Below are positions 38,193 through 47,289 of a DNA stretch of 64,000 nt, piece by piece. The position numbers and the translations under genes were made by a program. The DNA comes from Pseudoselenomonas ruminantium. Its GTDB lineage: Bacteria > Bacillota > Negativicutes > Selenomonadales > Selenomonadaceae. The notes under the pieces are model-generated. The model had not been told where the DNA came from, did not search any database, and saw only the letters and a list, made by a program, of their open reading frames with translations. Location: the NCBI GenBank assembly GCA_015058575.1, contig SVBZ01000005.1:62001-126000 (forward strand), given 5' to 3'. Each line of letters opens with the position of its first letter. Within the stretch, counting starts at the first letter, position 1.

Positions 38193-39527
38193 GTGAAAAA
38201 AGTAATTATCGTTGGCGCTGGCCTGGCTGGCTCGGAGGCTGCCTGGCAGGCGGCAAAGCTTGGGGCTGAGGTCACGCTGTATGAGATGCGTCCGGAGAAA
38301 TCGACTCCGGCGCATAAGACTGCTGGCTTTGCTGAACTTGTCTGCAGCAATTCGCTGCGTGGAGCAGGGCTGGAGAATGCCGTTGGCGTACTCAAAGAGG
38401 AGATGCGCCGTCTAGGCTCGATTATCATGGAAGCTGCTGATGCAACAAAGGTTCCGGCAGGCGGAGCGTTGGCTGTTGACCGTCACGGCTTCAGTGACTA
38501 TGTGACAAAAAAGGTCACGGAGCATCCGCAGATTACGGTTGTTCACGAGGAACTTGAGGCAATTCCGCTTGCAGACGATGCAATCACTGTGGTGGCCAGT
38601 GGCCCATTGACGGCCGGGAAACTCGCGGAGGATATCGCTGCCCGCACGGGCAATGACTCGCTGTATTTCTATGATGCAGCAGCGCCGATTGTCAGCATCG
38701 ATTCTGTCGATATGAGCAAAGCTTACCGTGCTTCGCGTTACGGTAAAGGCGAAGCAGCCTATATCAATTGTCCGATGACCAAGGAGGAATACGAAGCCTT
38801 CTGGACGGAGCTTGTCAATGCCGAAAAAGCGCCGACGAAGGATTTCGAGAAAGAGAAATTCTTTGAAGGCTGCATGCCGGTAGAGGTTATGGCCAGCCGG
38901 GGCAAGGATACGCTTTTATATGGGCCGTTGAAACCAGTAGGATTGGAGCATCCGGAGACAGGTGTGCGTCCTTATGCTGTTGTCCAGCTGCGGCAGGACA
39001 ATGCCAGCGCGACACTTTACAATATCGTCGGCTTCCAGACCCATCTCAAATGGCCGGAACAACGGCGGGTGTTTGGCATGATTCCAGGCCTGGAGAAGGC
39101 AGAGTTCCTGCGCTATGGAGTGATGCACCGCAATACGTTCCTGAATTCGCCGCAGCATATGCAGGCAACGCTGCAGCTGCGCGGAGAGGAGAAACTGCTG
39201 TTTGCCGGGCAGATGACAGGTGTTGAAGGCTATATCGAGTCAGCTTCATCGGGTCTCATTGCCGGTGTCAATGCTGCGCGGCTCGCTATGGGAAAAGAAC
39301 CGTTGATATTCCCGGCGGAAAGCTGTCATGGTGCGCTCTGTCACTACATAACGACGAGCGAAGCCAAGCACTTCCAGCCGATGAATGTAAATTTCGGCAT
39401 CCTGCCGGAAATCGATATGCGCAATGAGAACGGCAAATATATCAAGGACAAGAAACTCAAGAAACAGCGGCTGGCCGAGCGGGCGCTGGCTGCGATTGAA
39501 TCCTTCAAAGCGAAGATTGGAGAATGA
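38193..39527 (+). CDS. trmFO: methylenetetrahydrofolate-tRNA-(uracil-5)-methyltransferase TrmFO
   Basis: A 444-residue FAD protein that makes ribothymidine at tRNA position 54 using methylene-THF. The FAD motif [16 protein letters not shown] opens it, and [12 protein letters not shown] plus [18 protein letters not shown] are characteristic. GTG 38193 is two bases after the topA stop, so translation is probably coupled. In B. subtilis xerC (codV) comes next; here hslV follows directly. Confidence 0.97.
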   Translation: MKKVIIVGAGLAGSEAAWQAAKLGAEVTLYEMRPEKSTPAHKTAGFAELVCSNSLRGAGLENAVGVLKEEMRRLGSIIMEAADATKVPAGGALAVDRHGFSDYVTKKVTEHPQITVVHEELEAIPLADDAITVVASGPLTAGKLAEDIAARTGNDSLYFYDAAAPIVSIDSVDMSKAYRASRYGKGEAAYINCPMTKEEYEAFWTELVNAEKAPTKDFEKEKFFEGCMPVEVMASRGKDTLLYGPLKPVGLEHPETGVRPYAVVQLRQDNASATLYNIVGFQTHLKWPEQRRVFGMIPGLEKAEFLRYGVMHRNTFLNSPQHMQATLQLRGEEKLLFAGQMTGVEGYIESASSGLIAGVNAARLAMGKEPLIFPAESCHGALCHYITTSEAKHFQPMNVNFGILPEIDMRNENGKYIKDKKLKKQRLAERALAAIESFKAKIGE

Positions 39528-39531
39528 CGTG

Positions 39532-40074
39532 ATGGAAACACAATTTCATGCAACGACAATCTGTGCCGTGCGTAAGAACGGCAAAACAGCTATTGCTGGT
39601 GATGGTCAGGTAACCTTCGGGGAACATACGATAATGAAGGCTAACGCACGCAAGGTACGGCGCCTCTATCATAATAAGATACTCGCAGGTTTTGCAGGGT
39701 CTGTGGCCGATGCATTCACCTTGTTCGAGAAGTTCGAGGCCAAGCTGGAATCTTATAATGGCAATCTGCAGCGGGCGGCGGTAGAACTAGCAAAGGAGTG
39801 GCGTACGGATAAGGTCCTGCGCAAGCTTGAAGCTTTGCTGCTGGTAGCGGATCATGATACGATGCTTATGCTTTCGGGCAATGGCGAGGTCATTGAGCCG
39901 GATGGCGATGTGGCGGCAATCGGTTCCGGCGGTTTCTATGCACTTTCGGCTGGCCGTGCGATGGTCAAGCATACGGAGATGAGTGCAGGCGATATTGCTA
40001 GGGAAGCGTTATCGATTGCCGCAGATATCTGTGTCTATACGAATCACAATATCAAAGTGGAGGAGCTGGATTAA
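39532..40074 (+). CDS. hslV: ATP-dependent protease subunit HslV (ClpQ)
   Basis: A 180-residue proteasome-like peptidase. The propeptide METQFHA is followed by [11 protein letters not shown], with catalytic Thr at residue 8 after processing. It assembles as a double hexamer and partners HslU. ATG 39532 is chosen because it gives the canonical short propeptide; a longer in-frame extension overlaps trmFO and is rejected. It overlaps hslU by one base. Confidence 0.97.
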   Translation: METQFHATTICAVRKNGKTAIAGDGQVTFGEHTIMKANARKVRRLYHNKILAGFAGSVADAFTLFEKFEAKLESYNGNLQRAAVELAKEWRTDKVLRKLEALLLVADHDTMLMLSGNGEVIEPDGDVAAIGSGGFYALSAGRAMVKHTEMSAGDIAREALSIAADICVYTNHNIKVEELD

Positions 40075-41465
40075 TGAAAGAAATCGGCGTAAACGAACAA
40101 ACTCCGCGTCAGATTGTCGAGGAGCTCAACAAATACATTGTCGGCCAGGATGAAGCCAAGCGTTCGGTGGCAATCGCTCTGCGCAACCGTTGGCGCAGCC
40201 GCCAGCTCGCTGGTGATATGCAGGATGAGGTTATTCCCAAGAATATCTTGATGATAGGTTCCACGGGTGTCGGCAAGACGGAGATTGCCCGTCGTCTGGC
40301 TAAACTGGTCAATGCGCCGTTTATCAAGGTGGAGGCGACGAAATTCACGGAAGTCGGCTATGTCGGCCGTGATGTTGAATCCATTGTCCGTGACCTGGCT
40401 GAGACTTCGGTCCGTATGGTGCGCCAGCAGCGGCTGGATTCGGTGCAGGATAAGGCGGCTGAATTAGCTGAGGAGCGTATCCTCGATGTTTTTGTCCCTG
40501 AGCCGCGCAAGGCACAGAGCCCGCTCGGCCGCCTTTTTGGTGCTGACAGCGAAGATAAAGAGGAGCAGCAGCCAGAACCGAAATATCAGGCTGGCCGTGA
40601 TTGGGTACGTAAACGCTTGAAAAATGGTGAACTGGAGCAGGAGACTATTGAAATCGATGTTGAAGAATCGGGCAAGCCGATGGTGGGCATGTTTGCCGGT
40701 TCAAGCCTCGAGGGCATGGGCGATAATCTGCAGGATATGATTGGCAATCTGATGCCCAAGCGCCATAAGAAGCGCAAGGTGACAGTTGAGCAGGCCCGCA
40801 AGATCTTTACCCAGGAAGAAGCAGGGAAGCTCATCGATATGGATGCGGTGGCAGATGAAGCCATCAAGGTAGCAGAGCATAGCGGCATTGTATTCCTTGA
40901 CGAAATTGACAAAGTGGCCGTGAAGGGGAATTCGTCCGGTGCAGATGTATCCCGTGAGGGCGTGCAGCGTGATATCCTGCCGATAGTCGAGGGTTCTACG
41001 GTTATGACCAAGTATGGCCCGCTCAAGACCGACCATGTACTGTTCATTGCTGCAGGTGCCTTCCATATGGCTAAGCCATCGGATCTTATTCCTGAGCTGC
41101 AGGGACGTTTTCCTATCCGTGTGGAACTCAAGTCCCTGCGTAAAGAGGATTTTGAAAAAATCCTTACGGAACCACGCAATGCCTTGCTGAAACAGTATGA
41201 GGCATTGCTGGCGACAGAGGGCGTGAAAATCACTTTTGCGGCAGATGCCATTGCCCGTCTGGCCCAACTGGCTTGCGATGTTAATGAGCAGGCTGAAGAT
41301 ATCGGTGCACGCCGCTTGCATACCCTGCTGGAGAAGCTGCTGGAGGAAATCAGTTTCACGGCGCCTGAACTGGAGAAGAAAGAAATCTGCATCGATGCTG
41401 CTTATGTGGACAAGCAGCTTTCAGATATTGTTGTGAACCGCGATTTGTCGCAGTTTATCCTCTGA
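40074..41465 (+). CDS. hslU: ATP-dependent protease ATPase subunit HslU (ClpY)
   Basis: A 463-residue AAA+ unfoldase feeding HslV. Walker A is [18 protein letters not shown] (about 60-77), Walker B is [12 protein letters not shown], and the family I-domain insertion lies between. The C-terminal tail DLSQFIL, which docks HslV, is intact. Start and hslV stop share one base (TAATG). Confidence 0.98.
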   Translation: MKEIGVNEQTPRQIVEELNKYIVGQDEAKRSVAIALRNRWRSRQLAGDMQDEVIPKNILMIGSTGVGKTEIARRLAKLVNAPFIKVEATKFTEVGYVGRDVESIVRDLAETSVRMVRQQRLDSVQDKAAELAEERILDVFVPEPRKAQSPLGRLFGADSEDKEEQQPEPKYQAGRDWVRKRLKNGELEQETIEIDVEESGKPMVGMFAGSSLEGMGDNLQDMIGNLMPKRHKKRKVTVEQARKIFTQEEAGKLIDMDAVADEAIKVAEHSGIVFLDEIDKVAVKGNSSGADVSREGVQRDILPIVEGSTVMTKYGPLKTDHVLFIAAGAFHMAKPSDLIPELQGRFPIRVELKSLRKEDFEKILTEPRNALLKQYEALLATEGVKITFAADAIARLAQLACDVNEQAEDIGARRLHTLLEKLLEEISFTAPELEKKEICIDAAYVDKQLSDIVVNRDLSQFIL

Positions 41466-41482
41466 TTTGGGGGCTCCTGTCA

Positions 41483-41497
41483 AATATTTCGAAAATT
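41483..41497 (+). promoter_or_regulatory. CodY-box-like site upstream of codY
   Basis: AATATTTCGAAAATT matches the CodY consensus AATTTTCWGAAAATT at 12 of 15 positions. It sits about 50 bases upstream of a promoter-like pair, so it could allow autoregulation; the region is AT-rich, so chance is possible. Confidence 0.4.
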
Positions 41498-41531
41498 TAA
41501 TTAAAAATATTGTTCAACATCTATGATTATT

Positions 41532-41559
41532 TTGAAAAATGTGATAAGATATTTATAGT
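41532..41559 (+). promoter_or_regulatory. candidate promoter of codY
   Basis: TTGAAA (41532-41537), a 16-base spacer, TATAGT (41554-41559). Another TATAAT lies at 41560-41565, without a good -35. Confidence 0.4.
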
Positions 41560-41624
41560 TATAATCCGGCTGGTTTATGGGCTGGAAGAGAATATCGGAA
41601 TATTTGAAAAAGGAGTAAGCTTAA

Positions 41625-42401
41625 ATGGCATCATTACTTGAAAAAACCAGAAAAATCAATCGTCTGCTGCAGCGTTCGGAAAACGTCGAATACGATGGGA
41701 TTTCCCGCGTGCTCAGCAATGTCCTGGGAGCTAATGTCTACATCACGAATCGCAAGGGCAAGATTTTCGGGTATGCTTTCATTGATGATTTCGAGTGTGA
41801 CCTTATGGTCGATAAGGTCATCAATCAGGGCGAATTCCCGAAACACTATGTGAACTGGCTGATGCGTATGGATGAGACGAATGCCAACCTGCGTTCCAAA
41901 TCTGGCATGTGCGCTTATGAGGAGAACACGAAATGCATGTTCAATGGCAAGAACACGACAATTGTTCCTATTTATGGTGTCGGCGAGCGCATTGGCACGC
42001 TGATCGTCGCTAAATACGACGAAGAGTTCACGGATGATGATTTGCTGCTCTGTGAGTATGGCGCTACGGTTGTCGGCATGGAAATGCTGCGCGATCATGC
42101 GGAGAAAATCGAGATCGAGGCGCGTAAGAAGGCAACGGTGCAGATTGCTCTCAATACGCTGTCGTTCTCGGAGCGCAAGGCAGCTATTGCTATCTTATCG
42201 GCATTGCAGGATACGGAAGGTCTGCTCGTTGCTTCGAAAATTGCTGACGAAGTCAAGATTACGCGCTCGGTTATTGTCAATGCATTGCGTAAGTTTGAAT
42301 CGGCAGGAGTCATCGAGTCGAAATCGCTGGGCATGAAGGGGACATATATCAAAGTCTTGAATGAATATCTGCTTGACGAAGTTCAGAAAATGAAGGATTA
42401 A
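41625..42401 (+). CDS. codY: GTP- and branched-chain amino acid-sensing repressor CodY
   Basis: A 258-residue global regulator of stationary-phase genes in low-GC Gram-positive-type bacteria. An N-terminal GAF domain senses isoleucine, leucine and valine, with a linker helix and a C-terminal winged HTH (VASKIADEVKITRSVIVNAL, ending GMKGTYIKVLN) nearly identical to Bacillus CodY. GTP also acts as corepressor in many species. ATG 41625 follows AAAAAGGAG. It sits directly before the flagellar cluster, as in Bacillus. Confidence 0.98.
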   Translation: MASLLEKTRKINRLLQRSENVEYDGISRVLSNVLGANVYITNRKGKIFGYAFIDDFECDLMVDKVINQGEFPKHYVNWLMRMDETNANLRSKSGMCAYEENTKCMFNGKNTTIVPIYGVGERIGTLIVAKYDEEFTDDDLLLCEYGATVVGMEMLRDHAEKIEIEARKKATVQIALNTLSFSERKAAIAILSALQDTEGLLVASKIADEVKITRSVIVNALRKFESAGVIESKSLGMKGTYIKVLNEYLLDEVQKMKD

Positions 42402-42418
42402 ATTTTCTGCTTATTATA

Positions 42419-42446
42419 GCTGGCACCGTTTTGTGCCAGCTTTTTT
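42419..42446 (+). terminator. intrinsic terminator of codY
   Basis: A perfect 8-bp stem (42419-42426 with 42433-42440), 6-base loop, then six T residues. It separates codY from the flagellar cluster. Confidence 0.88.
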
Positions 42447-42596
42447 CATTTCTGCAAAAAAAAAATATACGGGGCATCTTCTAAAAAAAAGAAAAAAATG
42501 ATAAACTTGAAAGGAATTGCGGGTATTATGTAGAAAATAAATAAAAGATAACTATAGCCGCAGGGCAAACGTGCAAGAAAGGATGTGATTCCGGAG

Positions 42597-43019
42597 ATGC
42601 TGGAACAAATCATGAACTCGTCGAATTTTGACTATTTGGGCCGAGGTTTGGCAGCCGCGACGATGCGCCATGAGGTCATCAGCAACAACATTGCCAATGT
42701 AAACACGCCGAACTTCAAGCGCAGTGCGGTAAACTTTGAGGATCTGCTGGCAAAGGAACTGCATCTGGATAATGATGGCCGCAGATTGGGCATGGTAAGG
42801 ACGCATGACCGTCATCTGCCAATGGCGCTGCCGGGTAAGGCACATGCCGTTATCGAGGAAGATGGAACGACGACGATGCGTGTCGATAACAACAATGTGG
42901 ATATCGATATCGAGATGGCAGGTTTGGCGAAGAACCAGCTCTATTATAATGCGATGACTACAGAGCTGGGTGGCTTCATCAACAGGATGAAGGGTGTCAT
43001 CACGAGTGGCCAGAGCTGA
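42597..43019 (+). CDS. flgB: flagellar basal-body rod protein FlgB
   Basis: A 140-residue proximal rod subunit exported by the flagellar type III system. The N-terminal rod signature RHEVISNNIANVNTPNFKRS is clear, and the C-terminal amphipathic helix ends the protein (GGFINRMKGVITSG). The start is uncertain: ATG 42597 gives a normal N-terminus, while GTG 42585 also fits the frame but is too near AAAGGA. The 195 bases upstream, after the codY terminator, hold no convincing promoter. Confidence 0.93.
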   Translation: MLEQIMNSSNFDYLGRGLAAATMRHEVISNNIANVNTPNFKRSAVNFEDLLAKELHLDNDGRRLGMVRTHDRHLPMALPGKAHAVIEEDGTTTMRVDNNNVDIDIEMAGLAKNQLYYNAMTTELGGFINRMKGVITSGQS

Positions 43020-43049
43020 TGAAGGATTGGGATACAGAGGAGATAAATC

Positions 43050-43496
43050 ATGAGCATGTTTCTAGGAATTGATGCGGCAGCGTCGGGGCTTACGGCTGAA
43101 CGGCTGCGCATGGACGTCATTTCCAACAATATTGCCAATGCAAATACAACGCGAACACAGGAAGGCGGTGCATATCACCGCCGTTATGTAGTCTTTGAGC
43201 CTAGAGTAAAGGGTGGCAATAGCTTTTCAAGCTTTTTGCAGAAATCGGTCAATAAACTGGAGGCTGGCGATGGCGTGCGTGCCATTGGTATTGAGGCAGA
43301 TGATACGCAGGGACCGCTGGTCTATGATCCAGGCCATCCAGATGCCAATGCAGAGGGATATGTCGAACGGCCGAATGTCAATATCGTTGCCGAGATGGTA
43401 GATATGATCACGGCATCGCGCGCTTATGAGGCAAATACGACTACCATCAATGCTGCTAAGTCTATGGTGACCAAGGCATTAGATATGGGTAAATAA
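43050..43496 (+). CDS. flgC: flagellar basal-body rod protein FlgC
   Basis: A 148-residue rod subunit. It shows the rod N-terminus MDVISNNIANANTTRTQEG and the C-terminal NVNIVAEMVDMITASRAYEANTT helix shared by FlgC and FlgG. Start ATG 43050 follows GAGGAGA. It partners FlgB, FlgF and FlgG in the rod. Confidence 0.96.
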   Translation: MSMFLGIDAAASGLTAERLRMDVISNNIANANTTRTQEGGAYHRRYVVFEPRVKGGNSFSSFLQKSVNKLEAGDGVRAIGIEADDTQGPLVYDPGHPDANAEGYVERPNVNIVAEMVDMITASRAYEANTTTINAAKSMVTKALDMGK

Positions 43497-43541
43497 CATA
43501 GCCGTGAAAATGAGAATTCAGATGATTGAAAGGGTAAAGAT

Positions 43542-43844
43542 ATGGAGATAGCAGCATTACAGATGACTCCGGTGCCCATGCATGCGGAGAGCCATTTAGG
43601 TGAAACCCAGCCTCATAAAGAAGTGAAAGGCTTTGGCGAATATCTGACAGATGCCTTGAAGAAGACAAATGAACTTCAGCTGGAGTCTGACCGTGAAAAT
43701 GCGCTGCTGGCGGCTGGCCAGATTGATGATGTTGCACAGGTAGTCATTGCCAGCCAGAAGGCTGACCTCGCCTTGCAGCTTACCCTTCAGCTGCGCAACC
43801 GTGCGGTTTCTGCCTACCAGGAAATCATGCGTATGCAGGTATGA
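43542..43844 (+). CDS. fliE: flagellar hook-basal body protein FliE
   Basis: A 100-residue FliE, linking the MS-ring to the proximal rod. The C-terminal half carries the family pattern ending VVIASQKADLALQLTLQLRN followed by VSAYQEIMRMQV. Start ATG 43542 behind GGGTAAAGA. Typical length and place between flgC and fliF. Confidence 0.94.
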   Translation: MEIAALQMTPVPMHAESHLGETQPHKEVKGFGEYLTDALKKTNELQLESDRENALLAAGQIDDVAQVVIASQKADLALQLTLQLRNRAVSAYQEIMRMQV

Positions 43845-43892
43845 TCATGCAGTATATTTGTAACATAAACTTGACTTGAAGGGATTGAGATC

Positions 43893-45482
43893 ATGGGAGA
43901 TTGGAAAGAGCGGTACGAGAACCTGTGGAACAGGTTCAGTAAACGCCAGCGGTATATCATGCTGGGGTCCGCTTTGGCTATTCTCGTTGCTATTATCGGG
44001 GTCAGTGCCTGGTACGGCAATAAGCCGGATATGGTTCCGCTGTTTACCAATATGGAGACGAAGGATGCCGGCGAAGTAGCGGCAAAACTGAAAGAAGCAA
44101 AGATTGAATATGAGGTACAGGAAAACAAGCAGGGAACAACGATTCTGGTTCCTTCTAAGAATGTGCACGGCGTTCGCTTGGAACTTTCCTCACAGGGATT
44201 GCCGCGGGGCAATAAGGGCTTCGAGATTTTCGATGATAGCAAGCTGGGCGTTACGGAGTTCCAGAACAAGGTGAATTATCTGCAGGCATTGCAGGGGGAA
44301 CTCACGCGCACGATTGAACAAATTGAAGCAGTTGAGAAGGCTCGCGTGCATATCGTATTGCCAGAGGATAGCCTTTATAAAAAGAACGAAAAGCCGGCGA
44401 CGGCATCAATCATGCTGCACTTGAAGCCGCATGTGGAATTGAGCAAGAAAGAAATCAAGGGTATCGTGAACCTGGCTGCTAACAGCGTCCAGGGACTCAA
44501 GCCGGAAAATATCACAATTATTGATGATACGGGCAAGATCCTCAACGATCCGGATGAAAATGAGGAAAATAGCGTCGGAGCGAAGACGATGACGCAGCTC
44601 GACATGACCAAGAAAGTTCAGGACAATATCCAGAAGAATATCCAGTCCTTGCTGGATCAGTCGCTGGGCGAAGGCCGTGCTTTTGCCCGCGTAAGCGTTG
44701 AGCTTGATTTCGATGACCGCACGACGGATAAGCAGACGTTCACGCCGGTTGTCGATGATGCTGGTATCATCCGCAGCCAGCAGGATCTCAGTGAGACGTA
44801 TAGTGGCACGTCGACGCAGCCGGGCGGTGCGGCCGGAGTACAGTCAAACGTACCGGGGTATGTCGCACAGAACGGCAATGCGAATGCTGACTATGAGAAA
44901 AAAGAGTCGACGAAGAATTATGAAATCAATGAAGAGAAATCGAAGGTCGTAGCTGCACCAGGATCTATCCGCCGGCTGAATGTTGCAGTCCTTGTCAATG
45001 ATGATGTCAATGCGACGCAGCAGGACAGTATCATGCGTACGGTCAGCAGTGCTGCGGGCATCAATCAGGATCGTGGCGATACGATTTCGGTTGAGCCTTT
45101 GCCGTTCAGCACGGAACTCAGAGACCGTCGGGCTGCAGAAGAGCAGGCTGCCAAAGACAGAGAGAACCGCATCTTCTACATGCAGATTGCGGCCGTACTG
45201 CTGGTACTAGCATTGATTGCCGCATATATCATGATGCGCCGCAAGAAGAAACAGCAGGAACTGGCAGCTATTGCCGAGCAGAAACGCCTCGAAGAGGAAG
45301 AGAAGCAGCGTCTGGCTGCCGAGCGAGCAGCCCTTGTGGAGGCAGGCGAAGTGGGCGAAGAAGAGCTTACCGAAGAAGAACAGCGTCAGCTCACCGAAAA
45401 GCAGACGCTGCAGCAGCTCATCGATCAGAAACCAGCCGAGGTGGCTATGCTTATCAAGACTTGGCTTTCGGAGGATGAATAA
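43893..45482 (+). CDS. fliF: flagellar MS-ring protein FliF
   Basis: A 529-residue inner-membrane ring subunit. Two transmembrane helices (about 25-45 and 430-450) flank the ring-building motifs, including YEVQENKQGTTILVP and VEKARVHIVLPEDSLY. The C-terminal cytoplasmic tail (VAMLIKTWLSEDE) binds FliG. The stop codon abuts the fliG start, so the two are translationally coupled. The periplasmic insert contains a Gly/Asn-rich stretch at about residues 305-330. Confidence 0.97.
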   Translation: MGDWKERYENLWNRFSKRQRYIMLGSALAILVAIIGVSAWYGNKPDMVPLFTNMETKDAGEVAAKLKEAKIEYEVQENKQGTTILVPSKNVHGVRLELSSQGLPRGNKGFEIFDDSKLGVTEFQNKVNYLQALQGELTRTIEQIEAVEKARVHIVLPEDSLYKKNEKPATASIMLHLKPHVELSKKEIKGIVNLAANSVQGLKPENITIIDDTGKILNDPDENEENSVGAKTMTQLDMTKKVQDNIQKNIQSLLDQSLGEGRAFARVSVELDFDDRTTDKQTFTPVVDDAGIIRSQQDLSETYSGTSTQPGGAAGVQSNVPGYVAQNGNANADYEKKESTKNYEINEEKSKVVAAPGSIRRLNVAVLVNDDVNATQQDSIMRTVSSAAGINQDRGDTISVEPLPFSTELRDRRAAEEQAAKDRENRIFYMQIAAVLLVLALIAAYIMMRRKKKQQELAAIAEQKRLEEEEKQRLAAERAALVEAGEVGEEELTEEEQRQLTEKQTLQQLIDQKPAEVAMLIKTWLSEDE

Positions 45483-46511
45483 ATGGCATTTGATATGTAT
45501 GGAGACAGCGAGTCGGAGCTCTCCAATCAGCAAAAAGTTGCGATATTGTTTATAGCGCTGGGGCCGGAATACTCGGCTAAATTGTTCCAGCACCTGGATG
45601 ATGAGGAAATCGAGAAGATTACGCTCGAAATCGCTAATCACAAGCAGGTGAGCGCGGAACAGAAAGCGGCCGTCATCAGTGAGTTCTATCAAATGGCAAT
45701 GGCCAGGGATTACATTTCCAGTGGTGGCCTTGAGTATGCACAGAATGTACTCGAAAAGGCATTGGGTTCCGAGAAGGCGATGGAGATCCTCAACCGCCTG
45801 ACGACGAGCTTGCAGGTTCGTCCGTTCGATTTCCTGCGCAAGACCGATCCTTCGCAGCTCATGAACTTTATTCAGAACGAGCATCCGCAGACAATTGCCT
45901 TGATCATGGCGTATCTCGATCCCGATCAGGCAGCTACTGTCCTCGGCTCGTTGTCGCCGGAAGCACAGGCCGATGTTGCCAAGCGCATTGCACAGATGGA
46001 CCGCACTTCGCCGGATATCATCCGCGAGGTCGAGCGCGTCCTTGAGCGCAAGCTGTCGGCACTCGTTACGCAGGATTTCACTACGGCTGGTGGTGTCAAG
46101 GCCATCGTCGAGGTGCTCAACCGCGTCGACCGTACGACCGAGAAATCCATCATCGAAACCCTCGAGGTGGACAATCCGGAATTGGCCGAGGAAATCAAAC
46201 GCCTCATGTTCGTATTCGAGGACATCGTCCAGCTCGACGATCGCTCGCTGCAGATGGTTCTGCGCGAGGTGGATACGAAAGATCTGTCGCTTGCCCTCAA
46301 GGCTACGCCACAGGAGGTCGCCGACAAGGTATACAGGAATATGTCCAAACGTGCTGCCGATATGCTGCGTGAAGAGATCGAGTTCATGGGGCCGGTCAAG
46401 ATCCGCGATGTCGAAGAGGCACAGCAGAAGGTCGTCAATGTCATCCGTACGCTGGAGGACAAGGGCGAGATCGTTGTTTCGCGTGGACAGGGAGACGAGA
46501 TGATTGTCTAG
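45483..46511 (+). CDS. fliG: flagellar motor switch protein FliG
   Basis: A 342-residue rotor protein carrying torque from the stator. Visible: the middle-domain EHPQ motif (NEHPQTIALIMAYL), and the C-terminal domain (FEDIVQLDDRSLQMVLREVD then MLREEIEFMGPVKIRDVEEA) with charged residues that meet MotA. Length is normal. It starts directly after fliF and overlaps fliH by eight bases. Confidence 0.98.
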   Translation: MAFDMYGDSESELSNQQKVAILFIALGPEYSAKLFQHLDDEEIEKITLEIANHKQVSAEQKAAVISEFYQMAMARDYISSGGLEYAQNVLEKALGSEKAMEILNRLTTSLQVRPFDFLRKTDPSQLMNFIQNEHPQTIALIMAYLDPDQAATVLGSLSPEAQADVAKRIAQMDRTSPDIIREVERVLERKLSALVTQDFTTAGGVKAIVEVLNRVDRTTEKSIIETLEVDNPELAEEIKRLMFVFEDIVQLDDRSLQMVLREVDTKDLSLALKATPQEVADKVYRNMSKRAADMLREEIEFMGPVKIRDVEEAQQKVVNVIRTLEDKGEIVVSRGQGDEMIV

Positions 46512-47289
46512 GGTTATCAAAGCCGCTGTATGGAAAGACAATCCTCATTATATCGATACGCCGGAGCCGCCTAAAACAGAGGCTGCGGCAGATGTAGCGA
46601 TGGATGATGAGGCGCTTGCCCATATGATGGCAGAAATTGCTGCCAAGGAGCAGCGGGCATCGGAGATGCTCAAGGATGCCAAAGTAAATGCAGAGATAAT
46701 CAAGCAAGAAGCGCAGGCGGAGCAGGAACGGCTCATAGCTGAGGCGCAGCAGGAAATCGCTGAGCTAAAGGAAAAGGCGCAGCAGGAAGGCCGGCGTGAG
46801 GGCTATGATGCCGGTCATGCTGATGGCGAGCAGAAGGTTCGCGAAGAGCTGGCGGATATTATCCGGCAGGCAAATGCAAAAGCGGAAAAGACGCTGGCTG
46901 ATGCTAAAGCAGCTTCACAGGATTATGTCCAGCAAGCTGAGCATGATGTTGTGACGATTGCCATGAGCGTGGTTGAAAAAATACTGCCGCAGCATTTCAT
47001 TGATGTGCCACAGATGGTATTGCCACTGGTCAAGGATGCGATTCTCAAGGTTAAGAATCAAAAGGAGCTTATCGTGCATGTACCACCAGACAGTTACGAT
47101 TTGGTGCTTATGGCGCGGGATGAGTTCCGTACGATATTGACGTATGGTGATGCTATACTTACGGTTAAATCGGATGAAAGCCTCAAGGCAGGTGATTGCT
47201 TGATTGAGACGCCAAACGGCAGTGTCGATGCGCGCCTCGCGACGCGTATGGAATTGCTGAAACAGGCGGTACGGGATGTAATGTTATGA
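46504..47289 (+). CDS. fliH: flagellar assembly protein FliH
   Basis: A 261-residue negative regulator of the export ATPase FliI. A long charged helix (residues about 50-120; EQKVREELADIIRQANAKAE) precedes the V-ATPase E-like C-terminal domain (QAEHDVVTIAMSVVEKIL). Start TTG 46504 overlaps the fliG stop by eight bases, with GGGAG eight bases upstream. It overlaps fliI by four bases. Confidence 0.9.
   Translation: MSRVIKAAVWKDNPHYIDTPEPPKTEAAADVAMDDEALAHMMAEIAAKEQRASEMLKDAKVNAEIIKQEAQAEQERLIAEAQQEIAELKEKAQQEGRREGYDAGHADGEQKVREELADIIRQANAKAEKTLADAKAASQDYVQQAEHDVVTIAMSVVEKILPQHFIDVPQMVLPLVKDAILKVKNQKELIVHVPPDSYDLVLMARDEFRTILTYGDAILTVKSDESLKAGDCLIETPNGSVDARLATRMELLKQAVRDVML

Noticed and set aside
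42419..42441. A sigma-54-like TGGCAC sequence just after codY
   Set aside because: The following part does not give TTGC at the right spacing, and the bases form the codY terminator stem.
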